64,000 nucleotides of DNA from Polyporus tsugae. Lineage: Eukaryota; Basidiomycota; Agaricomycetes; Polyporales; Polyporaceae. The position numbers and the translations under genes are program-made. This document shows, piece after piece, positions 9,811-19,469 of this stretch. The DNA lies in NCBI GenBank assembly GCA_024305745.1, contig JAHRBS010000007.1:3038001-3102000 (forward strand). Direction: 5' to 3'. How positions within the stretch are numbered: the first letter of the stretch is position 1; each line of letters opens with the position of its first letter. Under the pieces are notes generated by a model. That model did not search any database and was not told the origin of the DNA. It saw only the letters and a list, made by a program, of their open reading frames with translations.

Positions 9811-12213
9811 CTAAGTAGCGCACGAGTTAGTGCCTCTCTTGCGGCTAGAAAGCGCTATGATCGCCCACCTTTCGAGAGCGGCTTCATCCACAGCAGGGCC
9901 TTTCCCGTCGCCAACAAGCAGGCGGACTCCTACACTTGGCACATCATCTGCGACGACGTAGATAAATCCGGGTCCGGGAGGATATACCTCACCGCTTGGT
10001 GGACCCGTTATCGTCAAGGTTGTCCTGTCAGAAGAAAGCGAGGAGACGAGGTAGACAAGGCGGGAGCTAGCATGTACCGCGTGCGTCACATAACCCAAAT
10101 CCATCAGGGCAACTGGCAAAACAATGAGTCAGGACCTGGGGTGCGCATAACCGAACCGACACCCACCCTTAACACTATCGCTCGAGCCTTGGCGCACAGT
10201 GGCAGGAAGTCGTATCTGGACCGTCGCCGTCGTGCCGAATCCAAGTACCTTGGGCACACCGGCCAGGATCCGTGGACGTTCCTTCTTCGTGTACGATGGG
10301 CCCAGCCATTCGACGCGGTACTCCGTCCCGTACTTGACCTCGCTCCTGTCGAGGTTCGGGTTGCTGCCCGCAATCATGATCTCCCCAGACGGCGTCAGCG
10401 TCGCGACAGAGTGATACAGACGGGGTATGTTGCTCGTCGGCATTCCGGCCGATGAGAAGCGCTGCCCAGGAGGGCCGAGTGGATCGTAGAGCACCGGTGT
10501 GAGAACAGGGTTGTCGGCGTTCGACTCGCCGACCTGTCCGCGGACGTTGCCATAGCCAGAGATACCACTACCGGCGCCGTTCACGATGACTACTTGACCG
10601 GTGGGAAGAAGAACCGCGTCAGGCATCGTCCGTGCATTCGGCATCTCCTCGACTTGCCAACCTGCAGCGATGCCTGTCTCCGTGAGTACCATGCGCGAAC
10701 ATTGGGAGGATGCGGGATCCTGGGAGGAGATCTCGTAGCCGGCCTTGGTGTCGTCAACAGTGGATCCTCCGCAGAGTAAGATCTCCGGTGCGTAGTCGTT
10801 CTCAGGAGCCAGTGGGAGAAGAAGACCAGTCCCAGTCATGGGATAGGTGAGGCGAACGCCGTTCGGGATGCGAGGGAGTCTACGCTCGGTGTTAGCTCTC
10901 CAGTTGTAGATCATGGCATCGCGATTTGCGGCCATGAACACCGAGCCATCAGGGAGCGAGAACGCGATCGGGAAGAGATTGGAGTTCAAGGTATCGACAA
11001 GGAAAGGTAGATGAATCGGTAGACCATTGGAGGCGTGTAGATTCTTTGGGGGAAAGTATTCGATCGTAGGGTTGTTGGTCGTACCGTTATTCATCCAGCC
11101 TCCTTTGCGAGAACCTCCGATGATCATGGCGCTGCCGTCCGAGATGCGGAGAACAGTGTTGTACCAGCGGGGACTAGCCATGCGAATGCGGTCGTGATTC
11201 TCGTAGATGTCACAGCTCTCCACATTATCCGATTCGCAGGGTTCGAAAATGCGGATCGCCTGTAGTCCGTCGACATCGCCGAAGTCAGCCGCTGCGGTAC
11301 GGTCCACGACCACAGGGTTACCGCCGACGTTGACGAGTGTGCCGTTGCTGAGAAAGGCGCCACCAGCACAGAACGAATTCGACTGCATAGAGAGCGGCTT
11401 TAGAGCGTGAGTCTTGAGGTTGTAGAGAGCCGCCCAAGCAGGATGACCAGAGATCGTGAGTGGGTTGTGCTCAACCTTGTCGATGACCAGCGCGTAAGTA
11501 TCAGAGATGACAGCCAGTTGCATAGCATGAACGCCAGTGGAGCCGTTCTGAACCAGAGTCCACTGGTCTCCGAGCGTGACCCTGACAGACGCGTCAGGAA
11601 GCGTGTCCGAGTCGTAAGACGGCATAGCCCGGGCGGATACACTGCCTAGGTCTTGCTGAAGAGGGTTGGACTGCGGCCGGGGACCCCAGGTAACGACCAA
11701 GGCATCGACGTCGATGACAGCGCCTCGAGAAGTGGAGTTCTTGTCGCTTGCGTTGACAATCTTGAGCGTGTGCTTGCCCTGCTTGAGGTTGAAAGCCCAG
11801 AAGATCCGCTGCTGCCTCATCAACGCCGGGCTATATGCGCTGACGATCTCCACGAAGGTGCCGTCGAGATAGACAGAGGCGGTGCCATGCTTTTTGCCCT
11901 TGTTCCCGAACCACTCGATCCCAGTCCCGGTGAACGAGAAGGTCATGCTTGCTCCAGGTTCCGCAGTCGAGCGAAGGGTTTTTTCGACGTACGCCGAGTG
12001 CCACAACTCAGACCAAGCGCCGGAGAAGTGTAGAAGAGGCGAGGATGAATCATAGCTCTTAGCCCCAGGAGGCACATAGTACGGCGTGAACTTGGTGATC
12101 TTCGTAGAGCCGGGAGAAATGCGACCATTCCACGCGGACTCCTTGCTCGCCAAAGAGGATGTTGCGTAAGAGGCGACCAGCGTCAAAAGAAGGAGTAGGG
12201 ACCGGATGCCCAT
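9811..12213 (-). CDS. Copper radical oxidase (glyoxal oxidase-like, AA5) with extra N-terminal domain
   Basis: This is a secreted copper radical oxidase that oxidises aldehydes or alcohols and makes H2O2, typically feeding peroxidases. The modelled CDS is complement(9811..10112,10167..12213). I chose ATG 12213 over an in-frame ATG 84 bp upstream because it begins a signal peptide (MGIRSLLLLLTLVASYATS). Residues about 40-180 form an extra beta-rich domain (LHFSGAWSELWHSAY, FSFTGTGIEWFGNKG, KQGKHTLKIVNASD). The oxidase part follows with all expected active-site residues: Cys in NSFCAGGAF, Tyr in RWYNTV (the Cys-Tyr cofactor pair), Tyr-His in RLYHS, and the last His in YVTHAVH, which lies on the small second exon. 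The intron is 54 bp. The substrate is not predictable. The tRNA gene lies downstream and a gene-poor region upstream. Confidence 0.9.
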
Positions 12214-13689
12214 CTTCCGTGGGCAGGATACGAGAGGTGAAGACGAACGAGGTGGAGGAAGGAACCAAACCTTGACCCGAACCCGGGTCAGCGTCAACCA
12301 ATAGCTCGGCTTCCCCGGGCCGCGCCTCGGGAAGTCAGCAGTGGTTGTTCACGCGTACGGCGACGGAGAACCAACCGTACATCCACATTACGAAGTCTGA
12401 ACGAACGCAGCCCACCATGCCTTGTGTATCATCGCTCGGTGCAAACGCATTCTGGCCTGATTCGACTGTGAATTCGAAGCTGTGGAAGACCAGTCTGACC
12501 GGGTTCAGGGGAAAACAGTCGTTTCTCCGTCAACATCCGGTACTTATCCAGTGGGAAAAGGTATCCGCCAGGACCGGAGGACCTTCCTCCGGAAAAGAGA
12601 AACCAGTGACCGTCACCGTCTAGGTAGATCTCCTTGTCATCGGCGTCGAGCCAGCGCGTTCTGCGAAGGATCGTCTCTAAGTGTGCAACAGCTAAGTGAT
12701 AGTGCATAAATCGGAATTCCATCAAGTCCATCCGTCCCTTGAGGGCAAGGCCGACTTTGAACCAAGTAAGGATTCAAAACGTAGACTTGCCGAGTTGCAC
12801 GTGTAAATGATTGAGTGGAAACAGTATAGTAACCTGCCTTGACAATCGGAGGTTGACGGTCTTGACTGCCTGCGAGTTAACTAGAGACTTTCTGAGCGTG
12901 ATGGGATAGCCGGGTGCCTGGACGTTCGCCGCGCTGTAAGTAATCGATGGGGAGTGGAGGCGCCATGGAGGAGGGGGGAGGTGCGAAAGATTTTGGTGCA
13001 GTACACCGCGAACATGGAGTCCCACTGGCAGGTATTATACCTCCGTCTTGAGGTACATCCTAACGGAGGGTCAAATCGCCGCCTCCCAAATTGCCACAGT
13101 GGTAGTCGATAGTGTTTGGAGGCAATGATTAGGAGGTTCAAGCTTTCGATCTTGCAATCCTGTAGCAATATCAGCAGAGTCTAAGACGTGTTAGAACGAG
13201 TCGATGTGTCGCGGCTGAATGCAGAGGAACGCCATCTCGTCTAGTCACAATGAAGGGTTTGTTTATCCACTTAGTGACTGGCAGGCGTGAAGCTCTTGTC
13301 ACGTTTTACTTAAATGCCACCGTATGCTGCGACCAATAATTTGTGTCAAGTGCAGGATGGCTCAGGTGGGCCGGGACTGATAACGAAGTCGAGATTTAAT
13401 TAGCTCCATATTGCTTCGTAGTTTATGTGGAGGCACGGGGATCCGAAGTTCGACATTCGAGGTGTTGGCCAATGTGAGAAAGCTTTCATCGGGAGCTACA
13501 CAGCGATCAGGGAAGCGGATGAACTGTTCGACACACGCACCTCGAGTGATGATGCTTGGGTCGGGGAGTATCGCTCTCAATACCTCTGGCATGTTCTACC
13601 TCTCGCTGACGACATGCGAGGGCGAGCTCAGGGGGAACCTGCGATGAGGAATGAGGACTTTTGGGTCGCAAAACGAGGGCTTTCACTAT

Positions 13690-13860
13690 GCGCCCGTAAG
13701 TTCGTGAAAACCAGGAAGTAATGTTGGGGTCCCACGAAGATACCTCAGATCTTCGTGGGGAATTCGTGATACATATATCCTCATGGTGAACTTCGTGATG
13801 TGTGTAGCATGCTGGTAGCACGATTTATCCTCTGGGTGTCACGAATTCATTCTTGAGGTG
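13690..13860. repeat. Left cluster of CTTCGTGA/CACGAAG motifs
   Basis: About six copies of TTCGTGA, CTTCGTG or their complement lie at 13701, 13733, 13751, 13763, 13792 and 13840. A perfect 11 bp inverted repeat lies inside (CCCACGAAGAT at 13731-13741 against 13749-13759, loop 7). A matching cluster lies at 14.96-15.10 kb. Confidence 0.6.
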
Positions 13861-14300
13861 GTCGGTGGGTCGGCGCCAAATACGGAGCATCGTGTCTGCC
13901 CTAAACACGACGGCGGCTCGCTCTCTTGCCCATCAATGCAAACTTCTTCAATGAGGTCGCTCCTGTGCGGCCTGTCCTGTTGCTGTTGCTCACTGGCTTT
14001 CCTGGGCTTCCCTTATCTGTCTTGTCTCGAGCTTATTGAGTCTGGGCTGGTACCGGGCCTACGTCTATGTTCAGCGGCTGAGGCTTCCGTGGCTGCCTCC
14101 GGTCAACTCTGGTGCTTGATCTTGTGCTTTCTTGTGCTCTGGTCCTAGCAACTGGCTTACACGTCGCCTCTGGGCCATGGTCTTGCTTATATCCTAGTAC
14201 ACATGGGCCCCCATACCCATTTAGGAGCTGGTTTCGAGGTATGTACTCGCAGCTGGACTACATCCAGTGGCTGACCATTGTTGCTGCAGGCGACAAACAG

Positions 14301-14335
14301 TCACGCCTCCTGACCTCCCAGGTATGGAGGCGTGA
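14301..14335. repeat. Perfect 10 bp inverted repeat
   Basis: TCACGCCTCC at 14301-14310 is the exact complement of GGAGGCGTGA at 14326-14335, with a 15-base loop. It lies inside the gene-poor stretch between the two motif clusters. Confidence 0.5.
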
Positions 14336-14954
14336 GAGATGAGATTGCCTAGGGTCAGGTTGGAGGAGATAGCCAGTGCAGGGATGCAAAGTAAGTACCT
14401 CGCCAACTCCTGAGGGTCATCTCGCGCACACGCTTCCGTGTGATCATGAAGGTCCCTCACTCACGCTGCGTATACCCCATCCTCATGACAGATTCACTGC
14501 CACATCTGCAACTTCTCCGGCGGCCGCGCGTGCAAGACGATAGGGTGAGCGTAACCCCCTCCTTTGTCTTTCATCTGCACTGGCTGACATGCACGGCGTC
14601 CACAGATGTTGCAGGTAAGTCTGCCCCACCTCCACCCTGCATGCAGCCTTTGTTTCGAGGTATCAGCGAGGGTGATTGGAGGGGTCGGATGGATTTGGGT
14701 TGCACTATATGTGGTAAATGTCATTTCGCGACGGGGAGCGGTAAAGCATAGGCCGCCTGTAGTATTACATCACATTGTATCTATGCGAGGCTCCCTTCTC
14801 CTGAAGGGTATATACAGCTTTATCTACCTTTTTACGCACTGAATCCACCGGGCAATGCTGTATCGGGCAAGCTGCGCACGGGAACGCAAATGTATCTTCG
14901 GGGTCATAACGAAGTAAATGCATGGAATCATGAAGAACCTGTTCAGCCGCCCGG

Positions 14955-15105
14955 CCTGACAACTTCGTGATGGTGGACAAAAACCTACTGATTTTCACGA
15001 AGTTTTTCACGAAGTTAACAATGCACCGATCTTCGTGGCGCCACGACATCAATTCGTGAAATCCCCGAAGATGGTTCGTGGTCAACTTCATGAACATCAC
15101 GAAGT
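14955..15105. repeat. Right cluster of CTTCGTGA/CACGAAG motifs
   Basis: Copies lie at 14963, 14996, 15008, 15031, 15053 and 15098, plus near copies between them. Read on the minus strand, GGCGCCACGAAGAT here resembles GGTCCCACGAAGAT in the left cluster, so the two clusters look inverted relative to each other. Confidence 0.6.
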
Positions 15106-15663
15106 TCCAGGCTCTCAGTGTTTATATACCTTTTGCTGGGTCGCTTTAGCGCTCGTGGTCGTCTCTGTTTCAACTGTCGATCCCAGTAGGAACGGTCGAC
15201 TTAGAAAAATTTGGCACCGTCCAGACAGTGGACACTATGTGCAATCTATCCGCTGGCCGCCGGTCTATGCTATAAGGAAATGTGTCTTATCCGCAGGTCA
15301 GAACGGGCGGCGCGGTAGAAGCGGACATGGGGACTCGAGCTTACCGAGGTTGCACATCAGTCTAGGGCGAGATGCGAAAACGAGAATTGCGACTGAGACC
15401 AGATCCACGGAAAGGAGGCCATCGGGAACGTTACACACGTCGGGCCAGATACAACGGTACCTCGTGCATGCGCATAGATTACAACTAGTAAGGTAACGGA
15501 ACATATGAAGACAAGCACATACGAGACACGACAAAATCCTTGTGACGTCCATCCCTCAATCCCGCTCGTCCGCCCGATCTATCTGCTGCCGTTTCCTCGA
15601 GCCTCCGCTGCGATAGGAAAGAGTGATCAGTCCAGGTTCCGACTGCATATAACGCGGAACGAC

Positions 15664-17585
15664 TTACACCTCGGTATCCAAACCACGCTTCCGCCCGCTC
15701 TTCGCCTCGTCCAAGAACTTGTCGAGACCGAATACATCGCCGGAGTCCTTTTCGAACTGGACGGGACCCTCCCGGACCTCTTGTTCCCGCGCACCTTCGA
15801 AGCCCACGCGCGGCGCCCCAAGACCGAAGCGGTCGTTGTCGAGAGCCTGGCCAATGCCCTCTTCCGTCCCGCCACCGAACGAGTCCTGGTTTCCCTCGGA
15901 GATGTTTCCGCGGGCCTTGTAGATGGCAGCAGCAGCACTAGAACCGTGGAAGAGGGGACGGTCGTACAGGTTGTACGCATCGTCGTCGGCGAAGCTGCCC
16001 GACAGCGACTCCTGATTGAAGAGACGGGAGTCGAGCATGCTCTCCTTGGACAGCGTGGGCTTCGCAAGACCCAGAGCGATCTTCTCGGAGATGTCCCGAT
16101 TTTGCTGTCGGGCGAGCATCTTAGCTCTTTGCTCCGTACCCATGTTGCTCATCCGCATCTCCCGCTCCCGCTCCCTCCTCTTCTCTGCACGCATCTCATC
16201 CCGCACCTTTGCCGCTTCCTCGTCCTCCTCATCCTCCGATGGCTCAGAGTCGGATTCACTTCCGGAACCGTACGCACCAAGAGAGGACTGCATAGCTGCG
16301 GTGCGCTCTGCGGTTGGTTTGGGCTCCGCACGAGGCGCGATACCGGCACGCTCTTCGCGAGCACGTTGAGCGAGCAGACGGAGATTCTCCTCTTTCTGAG
16401 CCTTCTCCTTCTCTGCGAGCTTCTGTTGCATGAGCGCACGTTGCCTGACCTCCTCACGCGCGTGGCGGTCAACCACGAAGAGCGCCTCGGAGAACTTGGC
16501 GAAGTTGTCGTTAATGTGCACCTAGATTGACACACTGAATTAGCGATGAATATCAAAGGAACATGGGAGAACTCACGTCCTGCAGACCACGCCCATCGGC
16601 AGCTAAACGCTTGTCGAGAGGGATGGTGTAACCCTTATTGTTCTTCCAGTTGGAGATGCATGGGGGGATCATCCACTCTTTCTGCTCCTGAGCGGTGGCC
16701 TTTCGTGGAGGACTGCGAAGCACAGGTGGCGGAGGGCTAGGGGGACCACGAGGGATCTTCTTGTGCTTGAAGCGCGGTGGCTCCAGCGGGTCCTCGACGA
16801 CCTCGGTCATTTTGATGATCCGCTGCTTCAAACTATCGGCATTGCCTTGTTGGCCCGGGGTGTAGCGGATGAAGGACGTCTTGCCTTGACTGTCAGGGAC
16901 GTTCTTGGGCTGAGCCGCCTTGATCTTCCCGTTCACGAGTTTCTCCAACGCTGCTCGAGTCTTGTCGGTGGTCGCCTGCACCTCATCCTCCGACGGACGC
17001 TCGAGATCACGGTCTGTATCGTCCAAATCCTTGCGATGGGCAATTGGAACGAGATCCTTGAACTGCGACTGAACGAATTTGCCGGTACGCTGACCCTGGA
17101 GCGCGATGGCGTCGTAGCGAACATTGCCCTCGGCATCAACTTGGAGCGCAAGCGTGTTCCCTGCCGCGGTCTTCATCGAAGGTCAATCATGGGTGTTGTT
17201 GGATAAGGAGTACAGGCTACTTGCCTTCTTTTTGCCCATGTTCAGTGGGTATTGTGCAACATGACACTCGGGGTATGCTCCACCATCCCCTACAACCAAG
17301 ATCAGTCGACACAGACCAAACCAGACTTCGACCACGCACCGAAATCCTCCAGTGAAGTCGGCTTCCATCCCCTCCTCTGGCCGTAAGGCGGTACTGCCTG
17401 GCGAATGATCACGGATTGTGAAGGTCCGGCTTGCTGTTGAGGTTGGACCTGGAGAACAGCATCGTCATCGTCGTCCGAAACCAGGGGGGCGTTGAGGGGT
17501 TGTGGGAGGAGACTATCGAAACCACGAATCAGAGACTAGATCGAGCGGAGGACAGAGAGAAGACTCACGAAGCGAGAGCAGCCAT
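15664..17585 (-). CDS. PRP45: SNW domain pre-mRNA splicing protein (SKIP/Prp45)
   Basis: SNW1/SKIP homologue, a nuclear scaffold of the activated spliceosome that also acts in transcription. Exons run about 17585-17569, 17512-17340, 17289-17225, 17170-16577 and 16521-15664. The start ATG 17585 gives MAALAS and a 17-base first exon. Family motifs appear in order: GDGGAYPECHVAQYPLNMGKKK; LALQVDAEGNVRYDAIA; FVQSQFKDLVP; SFIRYTPGQQG; the SNW core FKHKKIPRGPPSPPPPVLRS, IPPCISNWKNNKGYTIPLDK and RLAADGRGLQD; then charged helices; and the tail VQFEKDSGDVFGLDKFLDEA. The third intron is ambiguous: a GC-AG form (17224-17171) or a GT-AG form (17220-17161), both in frame. Its start codon is 218 bp from that of divergent TIM54. 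Confidence 0.96.
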
Positions 17586-17803
17586 GGTCGAGGTCACAAT
17601 GAGCGTGTGTAAGCGCCCTGTCTCAACGGCGGTGCTCAGCGTTTGTGTGGTTGTGTTTGGGCCTTCGGGCGCTCTGAACGGCAGCTGTCGGGCCGATGCC
17701 ATCCAGCGAGACAAGTGTCGCGTTGGGCGGCGTCGCACACTGGCACTTGTCCAAATTCTCTCCTGGTCCACCCCCGCCCACCGCGTCGGCTTCGTCACCG
17801 GCG
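17586..17803. promoter_or_regulatory. Shared divergent promoter, SNW1 / TIM54
   Basis: Only 218 bp separate the two opposing start codons. I see no TATA box. A pyrimidine-rich stretch lies just before TIM54. The spacing implies shared promoter elements, but this is inference from layout. Confidence 0.5.
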
Positions 17804-19364
17804 ATGAGCTCGAGCTCCAAGCCTACCGGCGATTCCGCCTTCCCAAAACCCCAGCCCCCTCAGTCTGGCGCGAGGGCCGCGCTGCAGTACACCGGTATTC
17901 CCCCGTCATGGCTCGACAAACGCCCTAGTCTCCCCTCCCGCAACTGGCTCATCTTCCTCAGCATCACCTCCGTCGTCGCGGGTTACTACGTCTACGACCG
18001 CAGGCAGTGCAAGAAAATCCGGCAGGAGTATGTGGACAGCGTCAAGGATCTCGCGACCGTGCCCATGGGCAGCATGGAGCTCCCGCGCAAGGTGACGGTG
18101 TACGGCGCGAAGTGGCTGGGTGACGAGGAGTACGACCGAAGCTTGAGGTATTTCCGGAAGTACGTCAAGGTTCGCGCGCCGTTTTTTCTCGTCGCCTTTT
18201 GTCCCGACTTATTGATGTATGCGTGCATAGCCCATAATAGTCGCGGCCGCGATAGACTATGACATGGTCAAGGGTCGCCGGCTAGGCGACATCGCACGAC
18301 AAGTTGCGGACGAGATTCGCGCCGACCGGCGAATCATGCTGGGTCTGGACCAGCCGTTCGCTAGCGGCATGCAGCTACCGGGTAGCACTCCGGCGGAGAA
18401 ACGTCAACGGAAGGTCGACAGCGGCATCGTCGTCGTCGGCCGTCACACGCTAAAGGAGTACTTCACCGGTCTCAAACGCGGATGGACGGAGGGGTTGGAA
18501 CCTATAGACAGGGAAGAACGATTGGCTCAAATGTTGGAGGCAGACGGCAAGTTCGACGAGCCAGAGCTGGAACCCTCACACGACGATACGCTCGGTGAAG
18601 ATGAGCCCATACCCACACGTTCGCGACTTCCTTCTTCAAACCCCGCTTTCTCGGTCCTCACGACACAAAATCTTCGGGTTCCTCCACCTCCTTCCAAGGA
18701 TGCTATCCCTTCTCATCTGAATGCGCCCCCAGCAGCTCTCCCTCCCCAACCGCCCATGCTTCTCCTCAGTTTCACGAACCACATCGGACTCACTCAGATC
18801 CCTCTCATGATCTGGGAGTTCTTCAACGAACGTGTCAAGGTGCGCGAAGGCGCAGAAGCCGCGTACAAGCTCGTTCTGGGCAACACGCGACCTTTCACTG
18901 CACCCTCTGCTGAAGCGCTCTCCCGTCCTGAGGTGGACATCGACCCTGCGCAACCGCAGAAGCCGTCCCTCGCTGAGCTTTCCCCTACGGACCTCGACTT
19001 CGATCGTGAAGCAGAGACGTACTACAAGAAATCGGTCGTACGCGATTTCCTGTCGGAGATCGAGAAGACGCGGAAGGAGTACTACAACGCATTGGTCAAG
19101 AAGCTTGAGACTGCGCGTGCGCTCGCGCGGGGGACAAGGGAACCGACCAAGGAGGAAACAAACTACCCGCCCCCCACCGAGGTTGAGCTCCGTGCCGAAC
19201 GTCTGAAGAAGGAGCAGCGGTGGACAACCGATGAGGAAGGGTTCAGCATTATCCGGCCAGACAAGGATGTTGAATGGGACGAGAGGTTCCGGACTGTACT
19301 TAGGGTCTATACCGACCCATCGCCGGAGCAGTCTCCGTCTACCGATCCGCCTCCTGCTTCATGA
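17804..19364 (+). CDS. TIM54: Mitochondrial inner membrane translocase subunit Tim54
   Basis: Subunit of the TIM22 complex, which inserts carrier proteins into the mitochondrial inner membrane. The model is join(17804..18169,18231..19364), 499 residues, with an in-frame 61 bp intron. ATG 17804 (MSSSSKPTGDS) is preferred over an upstream in-frame ATG at 17696, which would add a low-complexity leader. Motifs: ALQYTGIPPSWLDKRPSLPS; one membrane segment (NWLIFLSITSVVAGYYVYD, about residues 45-65); KVTVYGAKWLGDEEYDRSLR; then across the intron PIIVAAAIDYDMVKGRRLGD. These match Tim54. The C-terminal half is charged with WEFFNERVKVREGAEAAYKL and WDERFRTVLRVYTDPSP. Confidence 0.92.
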
Positions 19365-19469
19365 TATACAGCTGACACCATCTTGGTAACATACACACCA
19401 CTTAGCATACACATACACCTCGGCATATCCTTAGACGTCCGAATAAGCATGTAATGACTTCTCTGCTAA

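Larger units (their letters stand above)
12214..15663. other. Gene-poor region of about 3.4 kb
   Basis: No gene is supported. Short frames (for example minus 12429-12731 with DKEIYLDGDGHWFLFSGG, and plus 13425-13721) match no family and lack supporting splice structure. The region holds the CACGAAG/CTTCGTG motif clusters and hairpins listed separately, consistent with mobile-element remnants. The left part should include the promoter of the oxidase gene. Confidence 0.45.

Noticed and set aside
12429..12731. 100-codon minus frame with EIYLDGDGHWFLFSGG
   Set aside because: Looks slightly protein-like but is short, isolated and matches no family I can name; noted in the gene-poor region entry only.
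15205..15240. TTTGGCACCGTCC resembling a retroelement leader
   Set aside because: No paired LTRs, primer-binding site with clear tRNA match, or gag/pol frames nearby.
13722..15486. Possible LTR or element bounded by AGTAA duplications
   Set aside because: AGTAA occurs just before TGTTGGGG (13717-13721) and again at 15487-15491, but the right end is not CA, no long terminal match exists and a 5-mer match by chance is likely.
15505..16530. 341-codon plus-strand frame
   Set aside because: Exactly antisense to the last SNW1 exon, which has unmistakable family motifs.
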